From the NCBI GenBank assembly GCA_022819945.1, contig JAJEGI010000002.1, forward strand, positions 1 through 62,342: a stretch of DNA of 62,342 nt, in the 5' to 3' direction. The position numbers were made by a program, and so were the translations under genes. Each line of letters begins with the position of its first letter. Positions within the stretch are counted from its first letter, which is position 1. Under the pieces are notes generated by a model that saw nothing but the letters and a program-made list of their open reading frames with translations, did not search any database and was not told where the DNA came from. This DNA comes from Candidatus Poribacteria bacterium. GTDB taxonomy: Bacteria > Poribacteria > WGA-4E > WGA-3G. Positions 7,278 to 16,511 of the stretch are shown here, piece by piece.

Positions 7278-8006
7278 TTATTTTGACAGCTCAGTGATGA
7301 CGGCTTCCAATTTTCTATAGTCATCAACAACAGCATCGCTGAGCGTGTCGTTACCTTCTCCTTTGTTAAACCCTGCAAAGCGGATTGCCTTCATCCCCGC
7401 GTTTTTAGCACCGACGATATCTGTCCGAAAAATATCGCCGATATGAAGTGCTTCGGCGGGTTCGGCGTTCAGTTCTGCTAAGGTCGAATGGAACTGCACA
7501 ACTTGAGGCTTTGTGTGATCTGTTTCATCGGAAAAGGTGAAAGCTGTAAAGAATTGCAAAATGTCATCGCGCGCCATCAGTTTCCGTGCGAAACTGCCTG
7601 GAGTCAGTGCTGAATCTGAGATAATTCCGAGTGGATAGTTTTCACTCAACCGAGAAACAACGGGTTTAACATGTGCTATCATAATCGGCGGTGCCTCCAA
7701 GAAAGCGGCACCAAGGTTCTCAATTAATTGATCAAGATCTACCGCCTCAAGTCGAATCTTAAGCACCTCCGCAAATCGCTGCATACATCGCTTTACTGAG
7801 ACTCCTTTATGTTGATACCATAAAGATGACACCAAATTGTATGCCGCCTCAAGCCCAAATTCTACATCAGTTAACGTGCAAGTATAACCACGACTCTCTA
7901 AATAAGCATGACACCGTTTAACACGTATCGCCTGACGTTTTCGCCAGTTCCTGTCGGAATCTGCATAAAGGGTTTGCCAGAAATCGAATGTAATCGCTTT
8001 AAGCAT
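7278..8006 (-). CDS. HAD-family hydrolase
   Basis: This 242-residue HAD phosphatase-like protein begins with the catalytic motif I FDFWQTLY (nucleophile Asp followed by F-W in place of the usual D-x-D-G-T). The second aspartate position is occupied by W-Q, which is seen in other HAD members but weakens a phosphatase call. Motif II is IISDS, motif III is KPQ, and motif IV is HIGDIFRTDIVGAKNAGM. It is the first gene of the minus-strand operon behind the promoter at 8144-8172. The substrate is unknown. Confidence 0.88.
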   Translation of the reverse strand: MLKAITFDFWQTLYADSDRNWRKRQAIRVKRCHAYLESRGYTCTLTDVEFGLEAAYNLVSSLWYQHKGVSVKRCMQRFAEVLKIRLEAVDLDQLIENLGAAFLEAPPIMIAHVKPVVSRLSENYPLGIISDSALTPGSFARKLMARDDILQFFTAFTFSDETDHTKPQVVQFHSTLAELNAEPAEALHIGDIFRTDIVGAKNAGMKAIRFAGFNKGEGNDTLSDAVVDDYRKLEAVITELSK

Positions 8007-8143
8007 CGACTATTCCCGCTTTTAGATTGTGTTCCATTTCAATGATAACTAAGTGTCGTCTATTCCGAATAATATAACGTGAGTCTCTGTGCTGCTAACA
8101 TAATGATAAAACACAAAAAACACGCCTTATAACTCCTAATTTT

Positions 8144-8172
8144 ATTTTACTCAATTTATTGAAAAAAGTCAA
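8144..8172 (-). promoter_or_regulatory. Sigma-70 promoter for HAD-SDR operon
   Basis: On the minus strand TTGACT (8167-8172) and TAAAAT (8144-8149) are 17 bases apart, about 140 bases upstream of the HAD start. Confidence 0.6.
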
Positions 8173-8256
8173 ATGATATGTTGTTTCCGGTACACTAAAG
8201 GGGTATATGTAGAAGAGCGATAGCGAATACGGAAACGCCTCGGAATCAAAATAGGC

Positions 8257-8285
8257 TTGCAATTTCCTTTTAAAAGTGATATTAT
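8257..8285 (+). promoter_or_regulatory. Sigma-70 promoter for the PorY/PorX-like pair
   Basis: TTGCAA (8257-8262) and TATTAT (8280-8285) with a 17-base spacer lie 39 bases before the kinase ATG. Confidence 0.65.
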
Positions 8286-8324
8286 TAAGTACGTTGAGGT
8301 TTGCGTTGATCTTTTGGGAGGAAT

Positions 8325-9824
8325 ATGAAATTGTGGTTGAATCGTCGGATTATTCCCAGATATACGACCACCCGTTTAATATTCGTTTACTTCATCGTTG
8401 GACTGGGGGTGCTCATATTTGGGTTTACCTATTACACCCAACAGATCTCGCAGCTGAACGCGGATATAGAGGCACAGATAGACATTTTCGCCAATCTGGC
8501 GGTAGTCCTCCCGAGTGTTGAAGATCGAGACTTACAACAGAAACTCAACGAGATACTAAAACAAGAATCATCTGCCAAAAATAGGGCGCGGGCTTTTTCA
8601 TTTATTATTACAGATGCAGCAGGAAATCCTGTAGTCACACGTGGTGTTGATCCAGAACTTGATGCAAAGATCGAAAATTTTGAGGTAAATGTCAACGAAA
8701 ATAAGCGGATTCCGTTAACAGAACATGAAACGGTATTGTTGAAATTGACACTAGCGCGCATGAAGAAAAAGAATCCGCCGCGCAGGATACCGATACTCTT
8801 TGAAAATAGGCAGCTAAAGGGATACGTTTACTACGGTGATGCTGATCCCAGCGAAATGGCGCACCTACCGTTTGTGATAACTGATACTGCTGGCATCCCC
8901 CAAAAATGGCAGATATGGGACGATGTTGTTACCGCGGATAACGCAACCGCGCAGGAACGGGAAAGAGCGGAAATCTTCGTTCAGAACGCACCCGCATCCT
9001 CGATGATTGTGACAACGCCAGAGAGTCACGACGGTTACTTCTATTATGAGAGCAAACCCTACTATGGGTTAGTGGTGCCTTTCATAGTCCCTTTGGTTTT
9101 ATTAGTATTCGGAGCGGTCTGTTTCCTTGTTTACCAACGGATCAAGTCTTATGAACACTCCGCAATTTGGGGCGGCTTAGCTAAAGAGACAGCGCATCAA
9201 CTCGGAACACCTATTTCATCGCTATTGGCATGGACAGAACTCCTGCATGAACGAAGCAAAGAAACAGATGAGGCAACGCTCGCCGAACTTTCCGAAAGCA
9301 TGCAAAACGATTTAGAGCGTTTGCAGAAAACAACCGCGCGCTTCGGTATGATTGGCACTCAGCCGCCACTGACCGAAGTGAACGTGGCTGAGATATTTGA
9401 AGAGGTCCAGGCGTACTTTGAGAAACGGCTACCCCATATTAACCGGCGTGTCGAAATTCAACTGATCCTACACGAGGTGCCACTTGTGCTCGCGAATGCA
9501 CAGCTGTTGCACTGGGTGTTTGAAAATCTGATCCGTAATTCGCTGGATGCCATGGATAAAACGGACGGGTGGATTCAGATTGAACCGACACACGACAAAC
9601 GACACAACGATGTCGTCATACGGTACGCCGACAACGGAAGCGGCATAGACCGCAGAGATCAGCGAAAAATCTTTGAACCGGGGATGTCTACGAAGGCACA
9701 CGGATGGGGACTCGGATTAACAGTCGTACAACGCATCATCCGTGAATATCACCATGGAAGTATTCGCATGATTAAAACGAGTCCTGAAGGTACAACTTTT
9801 GAAATTCGGTTGCCGGTCGCATAA
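8325..9824 (+). CDS. Membrane sensor histidine kinase (PorY-like partner)
   Basis: This 499-residue kinase has a transmembrane helix at about 18-40, a periplasmic domain of about 200 residues and a second helix at about 249-270. A HisKA-like dimerisation helix has the phospho-acceptor in ETAHQLGTPISSL (His291). The HATPase_c domain shows ENLIRNSLDAM (N box), YADNGSGI (G1), KIFEPGMSTK (F box) and GWGLGLTVVQRI (G2). Ribosome binding site GGGAGG precedes ATG 8325. It lies directly upstream of a PorX-like response regulator/PglZ protein. In Bacteroidota PorY-PorX control type 9 secretion. The AHQLGTPISSLLAW motif fits that type, but the pairing rests on adjacency. Confidence 0.93.
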   Translation: MKLWLNRRIIPRYTTTRLIFVYFIVGLGVLIFGFTYYTQQISQLNADIEAQIDIFANLAVVLPSVEDRDLQQKLNEILKQESSAKNRARAFSFIITDAAGNPVVTRGVDPELDAKIENFEVNVNENKRIPLTEHETVLLKLTLARMKKKNPPRRIPILFENRQLKGYVYYGDADPSEMAHLPFVITDTAGIPQKWQIWDDVVTADNATAQERERAEIFVQNAPASSMIVTTPESHDGYFYYESKPYYGLVVPFIVPLVLLVFGAVCFLVYQRIKSYEHSAIWGGLAKETAHQLGTPISSLLAWTELLHERSKETDEATLAELSESMQNDLERLQKTTARFGMIGTQPPLTEVNVAEIFEEVQAYFEKRLPHINRRVEIQLILHEVPLVLANAQLLHWVFENLIRNSLDAMDKTDGWIQIEPTHDKRHNDVVIRYADNGSGIDRRDQRKIFEPGMSTKAHGWGLGLTVVQRIIREYHHGSIRMIKTSPEGTTFEIRLPVA

Positions 9825-9913
9825 ACCTACTTGATCGGTATTGGAAAGAAAACAGGGACGGTTGTTTCTGTCCTATTTTCTAAATCGCGGCTGAGCAATT
9901 TGATTAACTTAAT

Positions 9914-11482
9914 ATGTCACAAGCACACCACATTTTATGGATTGACGATGAAATAGAGGCGTTGCAACCGCACATTCTTGTGCTACGTGAGCGAGGTTAC
10001 ACCGTCACACCTGTTACAAACGGCGAAGATGGTATTGCACTCTTAACCAACGCTGAGGCGCAGTACAGTGCCATTCTGCTTGACCAGGTTATGCCCGGTA
10101 AAGATGGGATGGCAACGCTTGATGCAATCCGAGCCATTAATGCACAGGTGCCTGTTATTCTTGTCACCCAATCCAGTGATGAAGAGTTTGTCGAAGTCGC
10201 TCTCGGTAAACAGGTAACAGATTTCTTGGTAAAGCCGATTGGCGTCGCCCAGATCGTCTCAACACTAAAGCGTGTCCTTGATCAACCGCAGATGGTTGTA
10301 GATCAAATCCCGAGCCGGTACATCGCGGATTTCAATGCGATCCGCACTATGAAAGATTCAGCACCCAACTGGCAAGACTGGATAAATATCTACGTCAAAC
10401 TATTACAGTGGGATTTAGTGTCTGAGAAACTCGCCGAAGGTGGATTAGAGGAGACACATATCGCGCAAAAAAAAGAGTGCAATACCGAGTTCTCGGATTT
10501 TGTGGAAGCGAATTATCCCCATTGGGTCGCAGGCAGCTCCGATGCACCACCGCTCTCTGTGAATGTCTTAGATCGTCATGTTATTCCTCAACTCCAAGAT
10601 GGAAAATCTGTCTATTTTATTGTAGTTGACTGCTTTCGCTTAGACCATTGGTTGGCGGTAGAGTCGTTGCTGTACCCCTATTTTTCTATTCAACGCCAAT
10701 ATAATTTCTCAATCCTACCGAGCGCGACGATGTATTCACGGAACGCGCTGTTCAGTGGGTTGTTCCCTGCAGAAATCGCAGAACGTTATCCGCAGTACTG
10801 GCAGGAAGAATCTGATGGGGATACCAGCACAAATCGCTACGAACGGCAGCTTCTCGAAGAACACCTGAAGCGCAGAAATATCAAACTCAGATCAACACCT
10901 CAGTATTTCAAAATATTTGATGCGCGAGGCGGGAACACTTACAAAAAGCGGGTCGCTTCAAATAAAAGTGTAGACCTCTCGACGCTGGTTATCAATTTTA
11001 TTGATATTCTGACGCATCAGCGTTCACAGTCGGATGTTTTACAACAACTCGCTCCGGATGAGTCCGCTTTCCGGGCACTCGCGCGTTCATGGTTTTCACA
11101 TTCTGTGCTTTTTGATATTTTGCGTATGGTAGCAGCACAGAAGGCAACAGTAGTGCTGACCAGTGACCACGGGTCCGTCTTCTGCAACCGTGCCACCCGC
11201 GCACGTGGGAATCGCGAGACGACTACCAGCCTCCGGTTTAAAATCGGCACGAACCTCGGCTGTGACAGAGGCGAAGCCGTGCATCTCCATAACCCGGAAG
11301 AGTACCGGCTCCCCGCGGAAACCCCAAGCAAGGACTACATTCTCGCAAAAGACGATTACTATTTCGTCTACCCGAACGATTTTTATAAATATAAACGGCA
11401 GTTTCAAGGAGGATTCCAGCACGGCGGCATTTCAATGGGTGAACTTATAACACCCGTTGTAACGCTGACACCGAGGCAGTAA
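9914..11482 (+). CDS. porX: PorX-like response regulator with PglZ domain
   Basis: The 522-residue protein has an N-terminal receiver domain (acidic pair in WIDDE, phospho-acceptor Asp57 in LLDQVMP, Thr in VTQSS, Lys in LVKPIG). A helical linker follows, then a C-terminal PglZ alkaline-phosphatase-superfamily domain. Metal and nucleophile positions are visible: VVDCFRLDHW, Thr272 in PSATMYSR, LTSDHGS, and QHGGIS near the end. Length and order match Porphyromonas PorX (about 520 residues), which regulates the type 9 secretion system and is reported to have phosphodiesterase activity. This makes it a rare type of effector with an enzymatic output. No por/spr secretion genes are in this window. 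Confidence 0.92.
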   Translation: MSQAHHILWIDDEIEALQPHILVLRERGYTVTPVTNGEDGIALLTNAEAQYSAILLDQVMPGKDGMATLDAIRAINAQVPVILVTQSSDEEFVEVALGKQVTDFLVKPIGVAQIVSTLKRVLDQPQMVVDQIPSRYIADFNAIRTMKDSAPNWQDWINIYVKLLQWDLVSEKLAEGGLEETHIAQKKECNTEFSDFVEANYPHWVAGSSDAPPLSVNVLDRHVIPQLQDGKSVYFIVVDCFRLDHWLAVESLLYPYFSIQRQYNFSILPSATMYSRNALFSGLFPAEIAERYPQYWQEESDGDTSTNRYERQLLEEHLKRRNIKLRSTPQYFKIFDARGGNTYKKRVASNKSVDLSTLVINFIDILTHQRSQSDVLQQLAPDESAFRALARSWFSHSVLFDILRMVAAQKATVVLTSDHGSVFCNRATRARGNRETTTSLRFKIGTNLGCDRGEAVHLHNPEEYRLPAETPSKDYILAKDDYYFVYPNDFYKYKRQFQGGFQHGGISMGELITPVVTLTPRQ

Positions 11483-11816
11483 GGCGCAGCTCGTAAGCCC
11501 AGATTAAATATAGTGAGTACACCACTCTGTAATCTATACCAAATTCACTTTGTAATTGATTCCAAAAGTAGCGGAACACTAAGACACAGAGATATCGTGT
11601 CGTTACATAGTAATTTGGTACCACTCCCACTGGGGGCAACCGCACATTCGCTGATTCCGATCACGCGTCCTGTGATGAGATAGAAACCTCTTGTATCTGT
11701 AAAATGAGGAACGGACGCTGTTCTTTAAAGCCCTCACTGCTTTTGCTACGCTGCCGAATTTTTGACATGATCATTAACCGAGGTGCCTCGTAAAAAAGGC
11801 ACGATAGGAGGTAATA
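11483..11816 (+). promoter_or_regulatory. Leader region of rng with hairpin at the ribosome binding site
   Basis: These 334 bases have no ORF. A GTGCCT-8-AGGCAC hairpin (about 11783-11802) ends just upstream of the AGGAGG ribosome binding site of the RNase G/E gene. RNase E genes are known to autoregulate through 5' UTR structure, so this could be a cleavage target. That role is inference. No clear -35/-10 pair was identified. Confidence 0.4.
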
Positions 11817-13397
11817 ATGGAAAAGGAGATACTTATTTCTGATGATGAGTATGAAACACGCTGTGCGGTACTTGAAGAGGGGGTGCTGAATGAAATTTAT
11901 ATCGAACGAAAAGCGGCGACACAGACATTGGGCAATCTTTACAAAGGTAGAGTTGAGAACGTCTTACCCGGCATGCAGGTAGCCTTTGTGGATATCGGGT
12001 TAGATCGGCATGCTTTCCTACATATTTCAGACCTCAAATACGAGAGTGTTAACGAAGATGAAACTGAAAATGAAAAACTCGATGGAAACCGGAAATCTGA
12101 CACGGATGTTGATACATTGGATTTGAAGGCGAAGCCTACTAAGCAATCCCGTGGAGGGCGCGGATTCCCGTTTCTCATTAGCGATCTCATCTCAAAGAAA
12201 CAGGAACTTCTCGTACAAGTCGGAAAAGAACCCATCGGAACGAAAGGGGCGCGGGTCACCAGTAACATTACACTCCCAGGACGCTATGCCGTCTATATGC
12301 CAAATTCCGCTAATATCGGCGTGTCACGCCGGATTGAATCCGCCACTGAGCGAGATAGGTTACGCAATATGGCAAAGACGGTTAAGGCGGATGTTGAGGG
12401 CGGCTTTATCATACGGACTGCCGCAGAGGGCTTAAGCGAAACCGAATTCGCAACTGAAATCCGATCCCTCATCAACCAGTGGAAGCAAGTCAGTGAGCGT
12501 GCCAAGCGGAAATCCGCCCCAAGTCTCGTCAGTAAAGACTTGAGCTTTACGAACAGGATGGTCCGAGATATGCTGACCAAAGACGTCAAGCAACTCCTCA
12601 TCGACTCAAAGGTGGGCTATCAAGAGACAATAGATTATGTTTCCGCTGTGATGCCTGATTTGAAACCGAGAGTATCGTTGTATCAGAACAATACGACTCT
12701 TTTTGATGCGTATGGCGTCGAACGCGCACTCAAGGAAGCACTCAGTGAGAAGATTTGGCTGAAGTGTGGTGGACATATTATCATCCAACAGACCGAAGCC
12801 ATGGTCTCAATTGATGTCAATACTGGACGATTTGTCGGAAAATCTGACCCGGATAACACCATCCTCAGTGCCAATCTTGAGGCTGTTGAAGAGGTCGTCC
12901 GCCAGATTCAATTGCGCGATCTCGGCGGAATTATTGTCGTTGATTTCATTGATATGGAAGAGGCATCGCATCGCAAGCGCGTCTTCAAGATGTTACAGGA
13001 AGCACTCCGAAAAGACCGAGCACGGACGAACATCCTCCACTTCTCAGATTTAGGACTCGTTGAGATGACACGCCAACGCACCCGACCAAGTCTCTCTACC
13101 CTGCTTATGGAGGAATGCCCCTACTGCGATGGACATGGGACTGTGCTATCTATTGAAACCGTCGTCATTCAGTTACTCCGCGCGATTAAGATGGCGCATA
13201 GCCAGTCCGGGCACTCAGAGTTACGCGTTATCGCCAATGACTATGTTGTCTCGCATATCAAGGCACAAATGTCAAATAAATTGCGAGATCTCAAGAAGTC
13301 ATTGAAATTAGATTTAACACTCGAAGCGGACGCTGATCTGCACCTTGAGGATTATCGCATCTTCGTGGGGAGAGGTGAAGAAATATTTCTGGATTAA
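11817..13397 (+). CDS. rng: Ribonuclease G/E
   Basis: This 526-residue endoribonuclease processes rRNA and mRNA at single-stranded AU-rich sites. An N-terminal S1 domain (NLYKGRVENVLPGMQVAFVDIG) is followed by the 5' sensor/RNase H-like region. The catalytic aspartates are Asp333 in SIDVNTG and Asp376 in VVDFIDM. The Zn-link CPYC holds the subunits. The S1 domain has an acidic insertion of about 45 residues (NEDETENE... to the GRGFP) not present in short RNase G. There is no long C-terminal degradosome scaffold, so it is RNase G-like in size. AGGAGG precedes the ATG. It sits upstream of rplU-rpmA, a conserved neighbourhood. Confidence 0.95.
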   Translation: MEKEILISDDEYETRCAVLEEGVLNEIYIERKAATQTLGNLYKGRVENVLPGMQVAFVDIGLDRHAFLHISDLKYESVNEDETENEKLDGNRKSDTDVDTLDLKAKPTKQSRGGRGFPFLISDLISKKQELLVQVGKEPIGTKGARVTSNITLPGRYAVYMPNSANIGVSRRIESATERDRLRNMAKTVKADVEGGFIIRTAAEGLSETEFATEIRSLINQWKQVSERAKRKSAPSLVSKDLSFTNRMVRDMLTKDVKQLLIDSKVGYQETIDYVSAVMPDLKPRVSLYQNNTTLFDAYGVERALKEALSEKIWLKCGGHIIIQQTEAMVSIDVNTGRFVGKSDPDNTILSANLEAVEEVVRQIQLRDLGGIIVVDFIDMEEASHRKRVFKMLQEALRKDRARTNILHFSDLGLVEMTRQRTRPSLSTLLMEECPYCDGHGTVLSIETVVIQLLRAIKMAHSQSGHSELRVIANDYVVSHIKAQMSNKLRDLKKSLKLDLTLEADADLHLEDYRIFVGRGEEIFLD

Positions 13398-13524
13398 CAG
13401 GTTCTTCGTTGTCAGCAGTCAGTTATTGGTTTTCAGCTAAAAGACCATGTTATGTGTCAGCGGTCCGTTAACTGATAACCCACAACTGAAAACCGGGCAT
13501 TTCTGGATAAAATGTGAATCTGAA
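13398..13524. repeat. Inverted copies of the ACTGATAACTG repeat
   Basis: The sequence TTATTGGTTTTCAG and the later CTGATAACCCACAACTGAAAACC form imperfect inverted copies, so the region can fold into a loose hairpin between rng and the rplU promoter. Confidence 0.5.
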
Positions 13525-13553
13525 TTGACATTGGCGCGTTTTTAGGGTATAAT
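13525..13553 (+). promoter_or_regulatory. Consensus sigma-70 promoter of rplU-rpmA
   Basis: TTGACA (13525-13530) and TATAAT (13548-13553) are separated by exactly 17 bases. The rplU ATG is 31 bases further, with AAAGGAG as ribosome binding site. Confidence 0.9.
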
Positions 13554-13583
13554 TTAATTTGCAGAAAGGAGTTATATTCAAAA

Positions 13584-13922
13584 ATGTATGCAGTTTTTGC
13601 AAGCGGCGGAAAACAACATCGTGTAGAAGTGGGAAACCTAATTGACATCGAAAAACTTGATGCCGATGTTGGTGAAAGTGTTACGTTCCCATCCGTTTTG
13701 GCTGTCGTTGATGATGACGGGCAGCTGCAAGCCGGCTCGCCCTACCTTGAAAACGTCTCTGTTACAGGCGAGGTGGTTCAACAGTCGCGCACGAAAAAGA
13801 CGATTGTGTTCAAGTCGAAACGGCGTAAAGGGTATAAACGTAAATTGGGACATCGTCAATCATTTACACGCGTGAAAATTACCGCAATCGGTGCAGGGGA
13901 GGAAGAATCTAATGGCTCATAA
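13584..13922 (+). CDS. rplU: 50S ribosomal protein L21
   Basis: L21 binds 23S rRNA in the large subunit. The 112-residue sequence has the family start [15 protein letters not shown], the I-KL--D-G----F-VL motif and the signature [22 protein letters not shown]. The C-terminal ITAIGA is typical. The start is the ATG after AAAGGAG. It overlaps the rpmA start by 11 bases. Confidence 0.98.
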   Translation: MYAVFASGGKQHRVEVGNLIDIEKLDADVGESVTFPSVLAVVDDDGQLQAGSPYLENVSVTGEVVQQSRTKKTIVFKSKRRKGYKRKLGHRQSFTRVKITAIGAGEEESNGS

Positions 13923-14178
13923 GAAAGGCGGCGGAAGTACTCGAAACGGACGAGATAGTATCGGAAAACGACTCGGTGTCAAAAAATTTTCCGGAAACTA
14001 TGTCACTGCAGGGAGCATTCTCGCCCGACAGCGTGGAACGCATATACACCCCGGTAACAACGTCGGCGTTGGCAACGACTATACGCTTTACTCAAAAATT
14101 GATGGATACGTATGGTTTGAGCGAAAAGATAAATATCGCCGGAAGGTGAGCGTCTATACAGAGCGTCCTGAATTTTAA
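13912..14178 (+). CDS. rpmA: 50S ribosomal protein L27
   Basis: L27 reaches the peptidyl-transferase centre through its N-terminus. The 88-residue protein begins [16 protein letters not shown] with the mature N-terminus at the second residue, so no Firmicute-type cleaved extension is present. The [10 protein letters not shown] and HPG-NVG-G-DYTLY motifs are intact. The start lies inside rplU (11-base overlap), suggesting coupled translation. A strong terminator follows. Confidence 0.98.
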   Translation: MAHKKGGGSTRNGRDSIGKRLGVKKFSGNYVTAGSILARQRGTHIHPGNNVGVGNDYTLYSKIDGYVWFERKDKYRRKVSVYTERPEF

Positions 14179-14212
14179 GCGGAGATACCTACACCAGGAA
14201 CGAACGACCAGA

Positions 14213-14262
14213 AGCCTCGCCTTAGGGTGCTGCATCGCGCACCACCCGAGCGAGGCTTTTTT
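14213..14262 (+). terminator. Rho-independent terminator after rpmA
   Basis: AGCCTCGC (14213-14220) pairs with GCGAGGCT (14250-14257). The loop contains a second GGTG/CACC stem, and the structure is followed by TTTTTT. Confidence 0.9.
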
Positions 14263-14336
14263 ACTCTAAAACTCCGGCATAATTGACCGACTTAAAGCAG
14301 GCTACCGCTGCAAAAAATAGACAGGAAACAATCAAC

Positions 14337-14741
14337 ATGAAACGCATAATCTGCCTTATGACCCTAACAGCGATGCTCGGGTGCGGCGGACAATTAGAGC
14401 AGCTCGCTCTGGAAACAATGCAAAACGCCCAAATCGCACTTACCTCTGCGGAGACGATGGGCGCACAGGAGACCGCAGGAACTCCGTTGCGCACTGCTCA
14501 AAAGATGCTTGCTACCGCTGAAAACGCAATGAACGCTGGTGATACGGAGCGCGCGTATCGATTAGCACTGCGCGCATATCTCCACGCGCGAATCGCAACG
14601 GAGACGGCTATTGCTGTTCGCGAGGAAGCACTCGTTCAAGAAGCGCAAGCACAACTCGCGCTCAGCGAACAGAGCGTCACTGAAGTACTTGAAAGGCTTG
14701 CGGTTATAAAAGCAGAATTTGAGGCATTGCGAGACGACTAA
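14337..14741 (+). CDS. Small lipoprotein, DUF4398-like helical
   Basis: This 134-residue protein starts at ATG 14337 and has a lipoprotein signal ending in LTAMLGC (Cys16). The rest is alanine/glutamate-rich helix with the pattern SAETMGAxExAGTPLRTAQKMLATAENAMNAGD, typical of DUF4398-like helical hairpins in envelope proteins. It should be anchored in the outer membrane periplasmic face. The neighbouring lipoprotein at 14856 has the same repeat type plus an OmpA domain, so the two probably work together near the peptidoglycan. Function beyond that is unknown. Confidence 0.85.
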   Translation: MKRIICLMTLTAMLGCGGQLEQLALETMQNAQIALTSAETMGAQETAGTPLRTAQKMLATAENAMNAGDTERAYRLALRAYLHARIATETAIAVREEALVQEAQAQLALSEQSVTEVLERLAVIKAEFEALRDD

Positions 14742-14855
14742 AAAGTGAATTATCGGTTGGCAGTTCTAAGTATTTGGTAGGCACGGCGATCTCACATATC
14801 AATATTTGTAGGTAACTTGGGTTAAAAAGTTCACTATCACGGTTGAGGATGACGT

Positions 14856-16505
14856 ATGAAATTCTATGGATGGCTACTCTTAGGGGTCTGCTTTATTGTT
14901 TATGGATGTACCAAACCAGAGATTGATGAAGTTATGCTGGCGACGCAGTTCCAAGCCGCACAACAAGCGATTAATAATGCAGCAGAATTAGAAGCCGAAT
15001 CTTTGGTGCCAGAGGAATTCGGACGGGCAATGAAGCTCATGAATTTCGCTCGGAGTTCCCAAGAGAAGGCGGATATTCCACAGGGTTTTGAATTCGCGTA
15101 TCAGGCGGAGTGGGTGGCACAGATCGCTATTGCAAAGGCGCGGCAGCATCACGCAAAGCAGAATGTCATTGCTATCCGGGAACAGATATATCAACAGGTT
15201 ATAAGGGCACACGAACATGAACTTGAAATCGAACGCATCCGTCACGCGATCACTGAGGAACAGCTGGCTCGTGCGCTTAGATCAGGTGATGAGGGACAGC
15301 AACGGACAGAGCAGCTTTCAGCCGAAATCGCTGATTTAAAAACGAAACTGCGTCAAGCCGAACTTCGTGCCCCGATTGTAAATATTGAATCGCTTGCTAA
15401 CATTGCGGAGGCTATCTATCCCGCAATTAAGGAGACCGCGGCGTATGAGCGAACCCAAGCAGCTATTGCTTCAACAACGAACCTCATCGCGCAAGAGGCG
15501 TTTAATGAAGCCGAGAACGCCACCACTGAAGCACAAACGTTTGTAGATGAACTTTACCAATTGGCGGTGCAAAACCGGGAAGCGGAAGTAACAGCAAAAA
15601 CGAACGCACAAATCGCAATTGCACAGCTGGAGATCATCATCCAGCGTGCACAATACTTCAATGCCAGTCAGCATGCACCGAAGGAGCTTGGAGAAGCGAC
15701 GACGCAGCTACAACAGGCGAAAAGTGAATTAGACGCGAGCCGCTATGAACAGGCACGCCAAACCGCACACCAAGCACAACAGATCGCTGGCAAAGCTGTT
15801 GAAATCGCGGGGATAGCGGAATATAGGCAGCGCGCACAGCAAGAATTAAGTGCCCTGATAGCACGCGCCCAGCGTGCTGTTGAAGGGTTAGGTGAGAGAA
15901 TTTCTGCGCAAGCGGAGACGCAGGTGCCGCAATTGGAAGCGAAACTCTATGAACTTGCGAACTCGGCTCATGGGAAAGCGAAAACGGCATTAGCAGCTAA
16001 GGAATATCAGAACGCAATTAAAGCAGCAGCGGAGGGAGACAATTACCTACAACGCGCCGTCGCAAACACGAATCAGGTAACATCGGCGAAGTCGGATTTG
16101 CTGCTTGCATCAAAACAGATCCCTAAGGTTTCTAACGTCGTAGAGCGGCGTGATGGCGTGCTTATCCGCGTGAATGGCAATGTGTTTGCACAAGGGAGCA
16201 CGCGGATCCAGAGTGAATTTTTCGATACGTTTGCGCAGCTCGCAAAAGTTCTACGGACGGCTGAGTTCATGGGATACCCCGTCCGAATTGAGGTACACAC
16301 ACATTCTTTGGGAGATACGAACGTCAATAAAAATCTAAGTATGGGGCGCGCCGATTCAATCAAGAAGTCCCTCATTGAAGAGGGGCGTGTAGACGCAAGC
16401 CGAATTACCGCTATGGGCTTAGGCGAGGCACAACCTATTGTCAGAGAAGGCGCGAACAAGGAAGAACAAAACCGCAGGGTTGATATTATCATCCAAACAA
16501 ACTAA
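14856..16505 (+). CDS. Lipoprotein with helical repeats and OmpA/Pal domain
   Basis: The 549-residue protein starts with a lipoprotein signal (VCFIVYGC, Cys18). About 400 residues of alanine-rich helical/coiled-coil repeats follow (DUF4398-like). It ends in an OmpA-family peptidoglycan-binding domain with FAQGSTRIQSEF, LSMGRADSIKKSLIEEG, ITAMGLGEAQPI and NRRVDIII. The OmpA domain should bind diaminopimelate-containing peptidoglycan while the lipid anchor sits in the outer membrane. It lies 114 bases after the small lipoprotein. The gap holds an AT-rich sequence without an obvious terminator. Confidence 0.93.
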   Translation: MKFYGWLLLGVCFIVYGCTKPEIDEVMLATQFQAAQQAINNAAELEAESLVPEEFGRAMKLMNFARSSQEKADIPQGFEFAYQAEWVAQIAIAKARQHHAKQNVIAIREQIYQQVIRAHEHELEIERIRHAITEEQLARALRSGDEGQQRTEQLSAEIADLKTKLRQAELRAPIVNIESLANIAEAIYPAIKETAAYERTQAAIASTTNLIAQEAFNEAENATTEAQTFVDELYQLAVQNREAEVTAKTNAQIAIAQLEIIIQRAQYFNASQHAPKELGEATTQLQQAKSELDASRYEQARQTAHQAQQIAGKAVEIAGIAEYRQRAQQELSALIARAQRAVEGLGERISAQAETQVPQLEAKLYELANSAHGKAKTALAAKEYQNAIKAAAEGDNYLQRAVANTNQVTSAKSDLLLASKQIPKVSNVVERRDGVLIRVNGNVFAQGSTRIQSEFFDTFAQLAKVLRTAEFMGYPVRIEVHTHSLGDTNVNKNLSMGRADSIKKSLIEEGRVDASRITAMGLGEAQPIVREGANKEEQNRRVDIIIQTN

Positions 16506-16511
16506 AGAATT

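Larger units (their letters stand above)
8007..8324. promoter_or_regulatory. Divergent intergenic region, HAD operon / histidine kinase
   Basis: These 318 bases are AT-rich and contain two back-facing promoters (8144-8172 minus, 8257-8285 plus). Nothing else is visible except short A/T runs. Confidence 0.6.
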
